Source of the DNA: Favolaschia claudopus
Taxonomy: Eukaryota; Basidiomycota; Agaricomycetes; Agaricales; Mycenaceae
DNA: 64,000 nt
Assembly (NCBI GenBank): GCA_037176885.1
Contig: JAWWNJ010000135.1
Coordinates: 1-64,000 of the forward strand
Direction: 5' to 3'
Under the pieces are notes generated by a model. It was not told where the DNA came from. It made no database searches and saw only the letters and a program-made list of their open reading frames with translations. Below, piece by piece: positions 43,317 through 55,475 of this stretch (the stretch's first letter is position 1; the number at the start of each line of letters is the position of its first letter). The translations under genes were made by a program, and so were the position numbers.

Positions 43317-44814
43317 CGTCAGACGAGGCACTCGAAGCCGCATTGCGACGCTATGCAGCACAGAATTTGAAACTTGAAGTGCGAATTGCAAACCTCAAGT
43401 CTGACTTGAATTATTCCATTCGGTGAGAAACTGTCTTGATCTCTAGTCAAACTGATGTCGAGATTGAGTTCAGACTTACCAAACTCAAAGCATTGAATAA
43501 GCAATTCAAGATTCCGACCGTCCGCAAGGCTCCACCAGTTGAAGTCGCTCGCCAAGCTATCATCGACAAGGTTGTGATGGATGTTACGCAACAGAATGGT
43601 CCGAATTATTTCAAAACTCTGCTTCAGCAGGAAGGTATCATGGTTCCACGGTATGCTCACTTTAGTTTATATTTTTATGTTGAGATTCATGCTTGGTGAA
43701 GGGACACTATTCGCCAGATCATGCGAGAACACTTTCCGTTGGGATTTGAAAATCGATTTCCCGGTAACAAGAAATCACCCATACCTCGTACTGCGTTAAT
43801 GCTTGTGGACCATTCCATGAGATATCATCCGACGGGCACGAGAAGCTTGGAAAGCAGGCACTAGATATGGGTGATATTGGTCTTCCAATTTACGGTTATA
43901 AGGACAAGTGGAGTGACGACATACCTCTCATGAGTTTCGTCCCAAATAGTCGCACGGCTGCCGCCATTGGCCACTTGTTTCTGGATTTCATTGAAGCCGC
44001 TGGTGGTAAGCAAATAATTTCGACGCGCAGATTTCTCACCCACCTCTGTACTCAGGTATCTCGATTCAGATGACAATGGACAAGGGATCAGAGATCGGCT
44101 GGCAATACGTGATTCAGGACACATTCCGGTTTGTTGCTTTACTTTGATACTTGACGAGTTGTAAAGCTAATCAGTTGAATCCAGCACTACCTTTGCCCCC
44201 GATATCGATCCAGAGGTATATCCTGTTTGTCGGTTAATCAAGAGCGTGCACAACACAATCATTGAGGCATTCTGGCGTTGGTTAAAGGACAAGTTAGGAC
44301 GCAATCTGAAAGAATTTATATTGATCGGAAAGAGGGAAAGGATTTTCAGCCCTGATATTGATTTTCATGTGTGAGTCGTCGCCTTAGGATATATTGTGGA
44401 GGTGCTAACAGAATTTCAAACGGAAGATCACTGTTCTACTGGATCTTCATACCTTTGTTGCAAGCAAAACTGGATGAATTTCGTCTCTGGTGGAATCATC
44501 ACCGGGTTCGCGTTCAGATAGAGAAGAATATGCCTTCAGGCCATGTCCCCGCCGACGCATTTGCCCATCCCAAGAATTTCGGGGGCATTGATTGCCGTAT
44601 CTCAGTTCCCCAGGCAGCCGTAGATGACATGCGCCAGATGTTGACAGAAGAGGTTGGTTCGCGGGAATCTCACTTATCTTGGTTCACCTTGGAATTTGCG
44701 GAGCTGGCCGAACAAGTTTATTTGCATATTGGTAAACCTACGTTGTCGTTGGAAACAGCATGGGGTGTATTCCAGCAGATGGCCCAACCCATCGCAGATG
44801 TGATAGAACTATAA
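43317..44814 (+). CDS. Integrase-like DDE protein
   Basis: A spliced gene with in-phase exons. Order: a coiled-coil-like start (EALEAALRRYAAQNLKLE), QTDVEIEFRLTKLKALNKQF, a helix-turn-helix-like segment, then an integrase core. The acidic triad is intact: D in EISSDGHEKLG (codon 43831), D in MTMDKGSEIGW (44079) and E in SVHNTIIEAFWRWL (44274). The C-terminus has FIPLLQAKLDEFRLWWNHHR and MPSGHVPADAF and ends at TAA 44812-44814. Similar genes occur in many agaricomycetes as single-gene units with a retroviral-integrase-like fold; whether they are transposases or domesticated is unknown to me. The first exon could not be settled: the ATG at 43223 does not join in phase. Confidence 0.78.
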
Positions 44815-44973
44815 GTAGTATAAATACTCTCAGATACCATTTACCTATATAGCAGTCAATTGAAGGTTCCCCGTTGAGCTGATCTCAATAATCCTTGTCG
44901 GCGCAGATGAGCTCTCGACGAGCTCTTCATCGTCCTTGACATGATCGTTCCCACAGTGCGACATCCGGCAGTG

Positions 44974-45011
44974 GCCGCGGAAATCGAACCGCGACCAATC
45001 CGCTTACCGTA
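44974..45011 (-). repeat. 38-bp B-box-like repeat, inverted copy
   Basis: Exact reverse complement of 39862-39899, here directly beside the second copy of the 72-bp repeat. Confidence 0.6.
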
Positions 45012-45016
45012 CATCG

Positions 45017-45088
45017 CCGCTGTGTGTTCCCCACACCCACATCTATGTGGCTGTCCCATTGCCGAAACGAACGAAGCAATGAACAAAA
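45017..45088 (+). repeat. 72-bp dispersed repeat, second copy
   Basis: Partner of 39457-39528. Confidence 0.85.
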
Positions 45089-45354
45089 CCTCAAAATCGC
45101 AAACGGAGTAAGTTGATTTTTCAAACCTTCAGGATTTGGCGGGTGGCTGTGCAAACGTAATGCTTATATAAGGGTGCTGGATTGCGTCTATCTTACGTGA
45201 AAAATCGGTCATTTCGAGGGCTTTATTTCGCCGGAAATAGCCTCAGATTGCCGAGGGTTTTACGGGCGGTAACGGGCCGTGGCCGTCGGCTTTAATCGGT
45301 CTGGCGACCGATTTGCCATCACCCTTGGAATGGCGGGGTTGCCGCTTTCAAGCA

Positions 45355-45493
45355 GCTAAGGTAGACGACACGCAAATACGAACAACCCTCCAAATCGGGA
45401 AGATTGGACAAGATTTTCATCAAACCGGTCCTTTTCCCAGATTTAATGAACAATTTACAAAATCGGCTCCCAACATATTGTAGAGACCCATCC
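45355..45493 (+). repeat. 140-bp dispersed repeat, second copy
   Basis: 139 bp matching 32969-33108. At both sites it starts at GCTAAGG and ends at ACCCATCC, so these are likely the true limits of the shared unit. Confidence 0.9.
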
Positions 45494-46961
45494 CAGTGTT
45501 CCTTCTTAAGGCCTTATTAAGGGCACCTCCGAAGGCTAAGGCCTTAAAGGCCTTAATAAGGTTATTAAGGGCTCCGTATTAAGGGGCCTTAGGATGAAAA
45601 ATGCAAATTTTTCCGGGCTTTTTTAGATGCATTTTTCGGGGAGTTCCAAAGCCGTTTTGCTTCTTATGGCTGGCTCCAGCTAAGTTTTGGCTGAACTTGA
45701 TGTTTGTGGACTGAAATTGCTCCCGCCAGGGCAATGCAGGTAGCCGAGCTGAGGGCTTGATCCATGTTCCGACGCGGCCTTCAGCAGAATCAAGGGAACC
45801 TGCCGGACACTGCCGTTGAGAGGGATTCTCAATGCTGGCATTATGCTGCGGGCCTTTGGCAGCTGCCAACCAAGCTGCCGAGCCTGCCGAACGTAGCCGA
45901 GAAGGTGACGTAATCCAAGGTAAGGCTTAATTAAGGGTTAAGATAGATCCAGCTTCATGTTAACCCTTAGCATTAACTTGAAATTAACGGTTAATTCATT
46001 CTAAGGCTTAACCCTTAGGAGGAACACTGAAGTCCGCACAAAGGGAACACGATCATGAATACTGTGTAGAATACACCTACCTTGCACTGAAATAAAGAAG
46101 GAGAGCCTCTGTTGTTAAGGCAAGGGCATACTAACATATGCCGTAAGTTGAAGGAAGCTGCGCGACTACAGTACGCAAAGTCGACAATGTTGATTGCCGG
46201 CGAACGGGAATTTTGGGGATAAATCTGACTCCAGATTCGGATTCACCGACCCCGGAAAAGCTCAAAAAACCCTCTCCGAAGTTTTTCCCGCGACAGTTTG
46301 GCTGTGGCCAAATTTTTGAGGTCAAAAATCGAAACTGTGCGTACCCCTTTTGAGCTCCGAGCGCAAAATTACTGATCCTTGGCAGGTGTAAGTGGAAGGG
46401 TGACGGCCTGAACTACAATCTGGGCGGTAATCCGTGCAGATTTTCAGCATCAACCCACGGCAGCGGGACGGCATGGTGGTCGGCAAGCATGTTGACACAT
46501 GGTCTGTGATAGAATTGATGAACATGATGTAAGTTGTCCAAATACGGCGATGTTTCCCAAGGAATTTGTCGTGAAATTGTTTTGATTTTGCCAGGGACAG
46601 AACCAGCTCAATTAACGGAGTCGATTGCGCCATGTTTCGTAATTTTCCCATGAAATCTCGGTGTCCGGCCAAAATTTTGGGGTCAGATTTTTTGATTTTG
46701 AGTTTTGGGGAAATCGGCTCGTGCAAAACCGTTGTTTGGGTCTATAACATCATATTTACACAGAAAACTAGCCGCCTGAGCATGTGTCAAACCTTCCATA
46801 AATGGAAGATAAAAGTTGCCGACTTTGCGTGTCCGGCACTGTACCCAGAGCTAAATCATTCACGAAGTGTCACATCAGGTGACCGTTACTCTCCTCCTTC
46901 TCAGCATCAGTCTTCGACGCCAGAAAAACACCAGAGAAAGCAGTCCTCGAGGCTCAAGATG
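45494..46961. other. Noncoding stretch with TTAAGG and AAGGCCTT clusters
   Basis: At 45505-45600 AAGGCCTT and TTAAGG or its complement recur about eight times, several as palindromes. At 45920-46020 TTAACCCTTA-type motifs occur on both strands. No gene is supported; frames near 46130-46730 lack family features. Confidence 0.4.
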
Positions 46962-49900
46962 GCAAGAAACACCCAAAGATGCTCAAAGTGTCATAACTGG
47001 AAAGAAGCAACCGCGGAGTTCTGGAAGGGCACTTTCGGCGAAGATGGATTCAAGCTTACAGCAAATTGCCGGCAGTGCTTGGATGCCGCCAGTTCGCAGA
47101 AGCGCGATGCGCGCGCTAAAAAGAACCCAGAAAAAGAAAATGACCAGGGTGCGCCGGACAATACAAACACTCGACGCGCTGACGACGTGTCCGATTTCAT
47201 TGGTCTTCCTGCAATGGATCTTGACGCGTTTCTCGACGCGTTGGCAAATGCCGACGAGATCAGTCTCTTCCTCGCCCTCGTGGATATTTCGGCTCTTGAA
47301 AAGGAAAGTGTCCGGGATGCTACCGATGCCATCGCGCGTTCCATTTGGGAAAAGACTGGATATCGATTTAGGTAAATATTTTAATTTGATGCCCCGGAGT
47401 TCTCGTTTACAGTGATTACAATTACAGCTATCATTCGGTTCATCCACTAAAAAACAGTTCAACTTCGCGCTATGAATATCACTGTCTCCAAATTTCAACC
47501 CGCCAACACAAGTCAAAGAAGGCGCTGGATGTCAAAACACGAGACAAGGGTGCGATGCGCACCTTTGACTGTCAAGGCTGGATTACCATATACGCCTCCC
47601 CGGACGACGACGAATATTTTGTTCGCATCCGGCATCAAGATTGTCACGAGAAATATGCTTGCATTGATGTGCCGGAGGACGTGCGGAATTACATCGAGGC
47701 GAACCCAAACCTGCGTGCATATCAGGTAAAGTGTCCGAGACATACGCCTACTTAATTCATGCTAATAATTTGTCAGCTTTGGAAGGAAATTCTGAAAACC
47801 CATCCATTCCCCGCATTCACCCAGAAAGCTGTCTATAATCTGTGGTCGAAGCAACACCAATCACAGTGGCGCCGCAATGACGATGAGCTCGAGTCAGCGA
47901 AAATTCTGTTGGCAGAGTTCTCAAAGGACCCGCGGTACCAAGTTGAATCAATCACGCTGCCACCTGATAGTGGAGGGTGCATTGCGCTTGCGTTCGCTCT
48001 CCCTCTTCTCATTCGTAAATGGGCCGGCACTATCCGAGAAGCCGCACTTGACTCGACTTGTGAGTATTTTCAATTTTTTTTGGCGGTGATCATGAGAACT
48101 TTCTGACTTTTCGTGCAGTCAACACAACTAAAGCAGGTTACGAGTGCTTTGCCCTACTCGGGGAGGTTTTCGGCTCCGGTCTACCAGTCGGGTTTCTTTT
48201 CATCAAGACCAGCAATCCAGATCCGAATCAGAAAGAGGTGTTCATTCGCGCCTTCATTCGCCGTCTTCTGGACGAGTGGAATCTTCAAATAATTCAGTCT
48301 CTCTCGGACAAAGACATCACCGAGATAAACGCCCTACTTGCGGAGCTGCCAGACGATATAAAACACCAAATCTGTTTCTGGCACTCACTTCGGATCGTAA
48401 AGGGCCGGTTGGCTGTACTCGCACGTCGGCCCGCACCCTACAACGTCGAAGAGGCATTTGCTGAATTCGATTGGATTGATCGCGAGTTTCTTCCCCTGGC
48501 CCAGTTGGATCCAGAGCTCCAAACACCAGTATGTTGAATCGCTCCTAGAATCTTGACGAACTTATATTTTGCTTTCGTTCTAGGACCGACTTCAGGTAGC
48601 GCAAAGCTTCCTCCCAACCGTAAAACTCCGGTTTCAAGGCCAGGCTGCCGAATCTTCGGCACCAACCCGTCCCAAAATTGTCATCAACCTCGGTCGCCAA
48701 TCTGGTACTACTGCTCCAGCGCCTCGTACAACGGAAGAAGACGTATCAGACGTCAGTTCAGACTCAGATGCTGCATTGGAGCAATTCTTGGAGTCGCTCG
48801 ACGACGACGATGAGGACTACAGCGAGGATCCAACCGCAATCGACCGAATCGACGGACCAGCTTCACTTTTTGAAGCTGGGGAGAACCTTGTGTCTGTGTT
48901 TGCATCTGGCACAGCTTATGTCTTCTGCCCTGCCCCCCATCGCGCACAGATCCTACGTATATTCATTCGGCATTTCTGCGAGCACCCTTTACTTCCCGAT
49001 CGCACTGGGAACTTGCGCTCTTCCAAACAGATCCGGGCCGCCGCCGTCTTCGAAATGTATACGTTTTGCAAGCAGCGTGGACTCCGCGAGGTCTGGGCAT
49101 ATATGTGGACGGCCTGGTATTGCCCGGGAAAGTACAAGATCATGGCTCGTGCGAGCCAGCCTGACTTTATCGGGCGCTGGCGGACCACAATGTCCGTGGA
49201 GAATTTCTGGCGCAATTTAAAGCACGGAACTCTTCATCATCTCCTTCATCCTCGACTCGATCAGCTCGTTTGTCTCATTGCCACAGAAATTGTCCCGGCT
49301 TTCGAGGCGAAGATGCAGATTTTCGATCCCAATTATCGCCCTGGTCGTGCTAAAGCCCTCACTCTCTTCCAGAGACAGTTCAAGAAGGGTTGGACAACCC
49401 TTGAGTCTCGCGCTCTCGGCGACCGCAAATATCAAACAGACGTTTCGCGCTGGTCATGTTCTTGCGGGCAGCAAAAATACAGCGCACTCCTCCTCTGTAA
49501 ACATCTCGTTCAGGCGGTCAACTCACCTGACCCCGCATTCTTTCGTGAAGTTGTTCGTCGGCGCACCATTCCCTTCTATCACCACCCACTTCTCAAGGCA
49601 AAGGATGGATCGGTGATTGCCTCAATTGAAGATAGGTCAATTTCGGCCGGTGATATTGTCGACTCTGAATCTAACGGGGCAGCGGCACCGCGAGGTGTAA
49701 AGCGCAAGAGAGCCGCCACCCCTGGTCTAGAAGCCTCTAGTTCTCGAGGCACTGGGAGGATGCAAGAACAGCTGGATAATCCGGGAAATCCCCCATTATG
49801 GCTCAGGTCGATGAAAGCTCACAAGATTGGACAAGATGTGGCGAATATGGTCGCGGATGTTCGTCATATTTCGGGCACTGGAACTACTCGTCCAACTACG

Positions 49901-50328
49901 TGGGCCAAAGCTGGTAGCAAGAGCTCTGCTAGGTACACTCGAAACACAATGGGCTATCTTCATCAGATGCTGAAGAAGCCAGAACCTGGATTCGTGCAGC
50001 GGTGCGTCCCAACTTTCACATTATACTGCGCTACTGACAAACTCCCAAGATGCTGGAGTACCGCCGGGAGTTCCGCGCTCACCAGAACTCTCCGAGCACT
50101 GTGCACATACCTTCGACCGCCAGCCGCCGCGCTGTTCACACGCCGTCTGCATCCCATGCCGCTCGTGCCCAGAAATCTGGGTTTGCGAAGCTTGGTGCTC
50201 TTGTAAAAGAGCTGTCTGCTTCCGACATCGAATCCCCACCGAGTACTCGAAGTCCGCAGCCGCTTTCGGGACAGGGTAGGTGCTTTCTCCGCAGAGACTA
50301 TCTCCTGGACAAGATGCGGAACCTGTAA
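46962..50328 (+). CDS. MULE-type transposase with SWIM zinc finger
   Basis: Starts MARNTQRCSKCHNWK, a zinc-binding N-terminus with CSKC and CRQC. Exons: 46962-47371, 47428-47725, 47777-48059, 48119-48528 and 48584 onward, all in phase. The DNA-binding part includes DCQGWITIYASPDDDEYFV. The catalytic core has D in REAALDSTFNT, D in LSDKDITEIN, the CFWHSLR block and E in TTMSVENFWRNLKH. A SWIM finger, CSCGQQKYSALLLCKH, follows near 49460-49510. Such proteins are typical of agaricomycete Mutator-like transposons. The C-terminal end is unclear: one frame stops at 50206, another (MLEYRREFRAHQ) runs to 50328. No terminal inverted repeats were found. Confidence 0.85.
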
Positions 50329-52522
50329 AAACCGCCGAATGTCGATGAGAACAGTCTTGGTGACTGGATCGAGTCGATCATCCGAAATTTCGACTTGCAT
50401 TGGGTCATCGAGAAATGCCTCAACAGCCTAAACGAAATTCCAAGTCAAATTCAATCACTACTGGCAAGAAAAAACAATAGAACAAACCAGATCTTGCTCA
50501 AGATACCGGTCTATCATCAAGAACGTAGCCGACCAACGCGTGTCGACATCTTGCAAGAGCTGTATGACGCGCAGCTTCAAGGCGGGTTCGCCGAAGCCGC
50601 CCTCCTCGTTGCCACGTTCTATCGTCTCCTTAAAATTATCCCGTCGTTGACCAGACGCTCGGCACGATGTAACGAGTGTACGAGTTTGTTTGACTGGATT
50701 TTTTCTTAGCGCCTCCCAATACCCGACATCCTGCTTCAGTGCCTCGGGAATCGGCGTGCCGTAGTTGTCCGAATCGACACCATCTTGAGGAGCAGGTAAT
50801 TCGGGAAGTGTTGCGAGAGCGGCTTTGACAGCAATATTGACGACATGCGGAAAACAGCTGAACACGGTTAGCCCTCAGACTCGGGAATAAATCATTAAAA
50901 CTCACCGAATTCTGTTCCCTTCCGCATCGAAAGGAATTCCGAGCACGGCGAGCTCTTGCGCAATATACACCATGCATGTGTTATTGTTGCTAGCATTGTC
51001 GCATGTAATCATTCCGAGCTGAGTTATCATCAGCAAGCGGTTCAATTCACAACTCTATGTGACTTACTTTGTGCAAACAACCAATCTCCTTCAAAACTTG
51101 TACAAAGATTTTGGCGATATTTTGACCGGTGTGTCTCCCGTCCAATCGACGAAAAGCAACGAGCCGAGTTTTAAGTACAAGGTGCCCATTCGCGTCTCGG
51201 ACGATGTAGTGCGCGGTAATCCCCAGATGCGAGTCAAGATTTTCGCGACTCCACACGTCCTGGGTGTAAGACTGTCGCCCAAGCGAGTTCTGCGCATATA
51301 ATTAGAAGGTGAATCGTTAGAATCATACCTGTATTTCATGAATCATTAACTGATATTTGGCCTGGAACTGTTTGACAATCAATTCTGATAACTTCGTGCG
51401 ATGTGGAATGTCCTTGTCCTCTAATTGAGTCCCAATAAAGAGGAGGAGATCACGGAGCTCGGGACAGTCCACCACGTCCAGAGACTAAACAAATATATCA
51501 GAATCGCAAGAAACAATGATGAGATAGCACCAACCTGATCATCAACAGCGATCCACTTAACCAATCGTTCGTAGAATCCGGGAATAGAAAATTCCTCTCG
51601 CTCTCCCGGAGTCTTCGGCGCCTTTGCGAGAATATCCCAATTCTTGAGCCCCTTCAGGATGACCATATCCTTCCAAACTTTGCCATGTTCTCCCTCAAGA
51701 TGATTTCGGATGGTCTTGGTTTGTCCAGGACCATTCTTCCATGCCTTCCATTTCGGCAATCTAACGATGGAAGGGTTCAGATAGCGAAAACAAAAACAGA
51801 ACACACTTGAACACTCACGGACAGAGGCGGCACGACAAATGGGAAAACACCTTTTTATCCGGTCGATCTTCCTTCATTTCCGTTGGTTCTGGTGCGACGG
51901 TTGGCGCAGAAGCGCCGTGAACGCCTCGAACAAAATACCAAACATCTGTTGCATCGTCTCCGGATGCCGAAGATTGATTGACCAAAGAGCCGAAGTTGGG
52001 GTGAGGGATTGAAGGATGGGAAACTGATTCAGAGGCAGCTGCTGCCGCTGCAACATTTGGGTCAGACGGACCGACCCCGAACACAGCCGGTTCGGAGGTG
52101 GAGTTGGGGTCGATGCGGCGACGGGTGCGCGATGTAGCTGCCGAGTTAGCGTTGGGATTCGCTTTACGTTTCTTCTTGCGCTGTGGCGGAGCGAGGCCGG
52201 CATTAATCGTGTTAGTCGCGTCGACAAATGGTGCATGGGTTGCCGCAGAGGAAGGGGGAGGAATCACGGTGTTAAATGAGGCGGGGTATGTATTTTGAAA
52301 GCCGTAAGTCTGGCCGAAAGTGACGGGAGGTGGTGGAGGATACGGCGATCCGGGGATGAAAGCTTGAGGCGGGAGAGGCATGGCATGAGCCTGAGAGCCA
52401 GGCCAGGAGCCAAAGACGTTGGGCGTGGGGTAGGAATTCGTTGTGAAATTGTTTTGACGCGGGGGTTGGATGTAGCAAGTGCATGCCTGCGGGTTGCCGC
52501 ATTGGCAGGACGGCGAGGCCAT
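50275..52522 (-). pseudogene. hAT transposase, C-terminus missing
   Basis: Starts MASPSCQCGNPQACTC, followed by a low-complexity Pro/Ala/Ser region with a basic patch (QRKKKRKANPNAN). A BED-type finger comes next: LSCRLC, then WKNGPGQTKTIRNHLEGEHG across an intron. The RNase H-like core shows DVWSRENLDSHLGITAHYI, LGMITCDNASNNNTCM, RCFPHVVNIAVKAALA and LLQDVDTRWSATFLMIDRYL. The frame then passes through LVPH-type sequence (QVPHLVQEIVSAEKAPTLS) and ends at about 50275, where it meets the MULE gene's 3' end. The last catalytic glutamate region and the hATC dimerisation domain are absent, so it should be inactive. Confidence 0.82.
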
Positions 52523-52966
52523 GGGAGTTCACAAGAGGGAGGGTTGGAATGGAGTATAATTGGGGCAATATATATAACATTTCGGAGGTATCTATTGCGC
52601 GTACCTTGGACCCTGAGTGCGCCAACGCACTATCCCGACGCGCCACCTTTGCGTCATATTTCCAGCTCTGTGTGGGGCGTTTCGCATTCTCCGTAGCAGC
52701 CAGGCGGTGACGTCGACGCCAAGCGAGGTTGAGGTGAATCATAGGAGGATTGGTTCGCGGCAGGAACGCGCTAACCGGTGAGCGGGAGGACGAGGATTGT
52801 GCTTGACGCGCCAGTCACTCAGTGACGCTGTCAAAAGTGTCACAGTGCCTGTTTTGGGGGCCGAGGCGAGGCGAGCTGGCATCACCTCGAGGTGCCGTTT
52901 ATGGTAACGGGCCGAGTTGGAGCTGAACTCAGCTCGGAGCTAACTCCAGCTTCCGGCAGCACTATA

Positions 52967-53346
52967 CAGTGGCGGCAAAATCTGATGTCACCCCACAGAA
53001 GGAAATTCTCATCAATTCAGCTCGTTTTCTTTTCTGTGCCCTGTTTTCTGTGGTCGGACCTTTCACAGTGCATTCAAGACATAGATTTCAAACACATGCA
53101 CCCCTTTTCCATCTTAGGATGCCTCGAAAATTAACACTTTTTGGGCAAGACTTTCCAACCATCTTTGGCCCAGTCCTCCTCAATGAATGTACCTATCTTT
53201 CTCAATCTTGCCTCCCCAGGCAGTCTATTTGCCGTGCCAATGGATCTGTGCCCTTGTCGCCCCAAACGGCGATGGCAAGGGCAGATTAGAGGCGGTTTGA
53301 TGAGAATTTCCTTTTTTGGGGGTGACATCAGATTTTGCCGCCACTG
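52967..53346. mobile_element. Tc1/mariner-type MITE, 380 bp
   Basis: Inverted ends of about 48 bp start CAGTGGCGGCAAAATCTGAT. TA flanks both sides (52965-52966 and 53347-53348). The element has no coding capacity. Its end sequence differs from those at 23910 and 55476, so it belongs to another family. Confidence 0.9.
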
Positions 53347-53348
53347 TA

Positions 53349-54117
53349 GGAGGGTCCCGTTATTATGTAAACATTTGGAAATGGAAATGCATTCCCACAC
53401 GCCTTTGGGCTCTTCTCTGCGCAACACAAGCCTCGTTTGGCTCGCTATAATGTACAGGATATCTTGATGACTGCACTACAATATGAAAGGCTCGGAATAT
53501 TTTTGTTTGGAGAGGAAACCCCATTCTCGCCTTGTTGGTGCTGGCGCTCAGCTAACCGGACTTGGCCGAAGGAGTTTTGATCTTCGTCATTTCTCCACCT
53601 TTCGCTTTGCTTGAAGCGCACAGGATGCTCGTTGGAAGTGGATAAATGCGATAGTGAGCTCGAATTAGGTCGGAACACGCGTTAAAAATGTGTTCGACGC
53701 GTCTGGCTGTGACAAAGAATGTTTACATGATAACCGGACCCTCCCTCCGGCGATCACGGTAAATTGACAGACGACGTGTGGTAGCGTCTGTTTACAAGAG
53801 ACTAGGTGTCGCCCAAGTGTCGGCCCACTCCGATGACCTACGACCGGGATTGCAACCTACGATGCAGATTTGAACTTTGACGGAGTAGCAGTATGAGGGT
53901 TGAGGGCGCCCGCACAGAGATAACGACTGAAGAGAGACGAAAGCAAGAGGACTTGTTTGCGCAAGTGTGCCCAAACGGGAAAGAAGGCCGACACACGGAC
54001 CTTCCTTTTTTGGAAGGTCCGCCTATCAATCGGCAGGCCAGGCTGACGTCGGCGAACGAACAATGGAGTCCCAAACGCAAGCAAGTTTCTTTTTTCAAAG
54101 AAAAAAGGTAGCATTTT
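53349..54117. other. Noncoding stretch with a short hairpin
   Basis: No gene is supported. A perfect 10-bp stem with a T6 loop (53996-54021) is the only clear structure. Confidence 0.4.
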
Positions 54118-54591
54118 TCACCAATGAGGTAGACAGGGATAGTCAAATTGGATGCATTCAAAGATTCTATGTACAAGCACACAGGTAGTCTCAAGATCAC
54201 TTGCCACCGCAATGCCCCCGGCTGAAAATATAAACACGTACCAAAATTGGAAGCGGGCGAGGAGCATTCGCGGGTAGTGGAAAAGGCAGACACACGGCAG
54301 CCTTTGAAGGCACTGCGGCATACCTGCACCCGAACTGGTTGTTCCAAGGCGAAGAGTTTGCATGGGGTGATCATCTGTGCTGTCTTTACCAAAGAGAACA
54401 AGCCGGTTCTCCTTGACCTCCATACGCCCAACCAAGACCCAGACAAGAGCATACTCGTCGGCCACCCAATCAATTGGCGGAAGTGGCGGCTCGGCCTGCT
54501 TCTTGCTTCGAGTCTTTTTAGCGGGAGCTTTCTTCGAAGCCTTTTTAGGCTGTGTGTGCTTGCGAGGTGACCGGCGCGGACCCGAAGCCAT
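54118..54591 (-). CDS. Small basic nuclear-type protein, unrecognised
   Basis: Starts MASGPRRSPRKHTQPKKASK in good context (ACAAATGG) with a TATA-like CTTATACA about 35 bp upstream. The lysine-rich head resembles histone-tail or nuclear-localisation sequence. It is followed by WVADEYALVWVLVGRMEVKE, which has the spacing of a Myb/SANT-like helix. A GTATGC donor near 54320 and a TTTTCAG acceptor near 54225 suggest an intron and a changed C-terminus. Many agaricomycete genes beside transposons begin this way; the function is unknown. Confidence 0.4.
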   Translation of the reverse strand: MASGPRRSPRKHTQPKKASKKAPAKKTRSKKQAEPPLPPIDWVADEYALVWVLVGRMEVKENRLVLFGKDSTDDHPMQTLRLGTTSSGAGMPQCLQRLPCVCLFHYPRMLLARFQFWYVFIFSAGGIAVASDLETTCVLVHRIFECIQFDYPCLPHW

Positions 54592-55475
54592 TTGTATTTG
54601 GATAGTGTAAGATAAAGAGTGTATAAGTTAGTGTGTCGCCAGTAGAATACGCGTCGAGGGCAGAGGAAGAAAATTTTAAAGAGGCTTCCCAAAAAGGGAA
54701 CGGACCTCACACCTTCTCTGTCGCGTCGCCGCAAACGCGTTGGGTTGGTGTTCAACCAATCCATAATTTTGTGCCACTATCGCGTGTAGAGTTGTTCATG
54801 ATACATTTCTGAAGCTGCCCAGCTTTTTGGACCTTTGCCAGGCTCGAAACAATCCCGGAATGAATTTATTAGGTGAAGTAAGTGAATGGCGGGGCGTAAG
54901 TAGCATAAGCACTTACACTGCGTAACTTTACTGTAAAGATCGTAAAAATTGTAAATCGGCCCTCGCTTAGGTGGTTCAGGGCCTGCCAAAGGCGGTAAAT
55001 CAATCGGTCTCGGTTAGATACTGATGCTAACGTACTTTCCGTGGATTTACGCCAATTTACGCGTGGTTTTCCATTCGACCACCTTTGAGACGCGTTTTGA
55101 ACGCGTCTTTCGGTTTAAATTTACCTACTACGTAGAGTACTTAATAAAAGACGCGTTCGAACGCCGCAAAATTTGCGAAAAACTCAGCAAAACCAGAACA
55201 CAGTGCTAGAACTACTTACCTGCCCAACCGGTAGCCGGAAACATGGGGGTCTCATGAAAGTTCTAGATTTCTTTATTTTATAGTCTGAGATATTTCCCTG
55301 ATTTGCTCCTGTGTTCTCTTAAGATGGAGATTACGAGTTAACCAGAAATTAATATGCTAAATTGTCCAGAGAGATCATGATTTCAGCACACATTTTCTCA
55401 GCTTCAAATCTCCTTGTTCTTCATTCCCACAGAAGTATGAAGGCGTGCTTACAGCAAGAGTATGCACTGTTAATA
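54592..55475. other. Noncoding stretch rich in ACGCGT sites
   Basis: ACGCGT occurs at 54649, 54735, 55059, 55090, 55101 and 55151 (and at 53677 and 53697 to the left). GTAAATC/GATTTAC also recurs at 54950-55130. No gene is supported. Confidence 0.5.

Noticed and set aside
45920..46020. Interstitial telomere repeat (TTAGGG-like)
   Set aside because: The motifs are TTAACCCTTA-type, irregularly spaced and in both orientations; no tandem TTAGGG run is present.
53996..54021. Hairpin with T6 as a transcription terminator
   Set aside because: The intrinsic-terminator model applies to bacteria; here the T run is the loop rather than the tail, and no gene ends at it.
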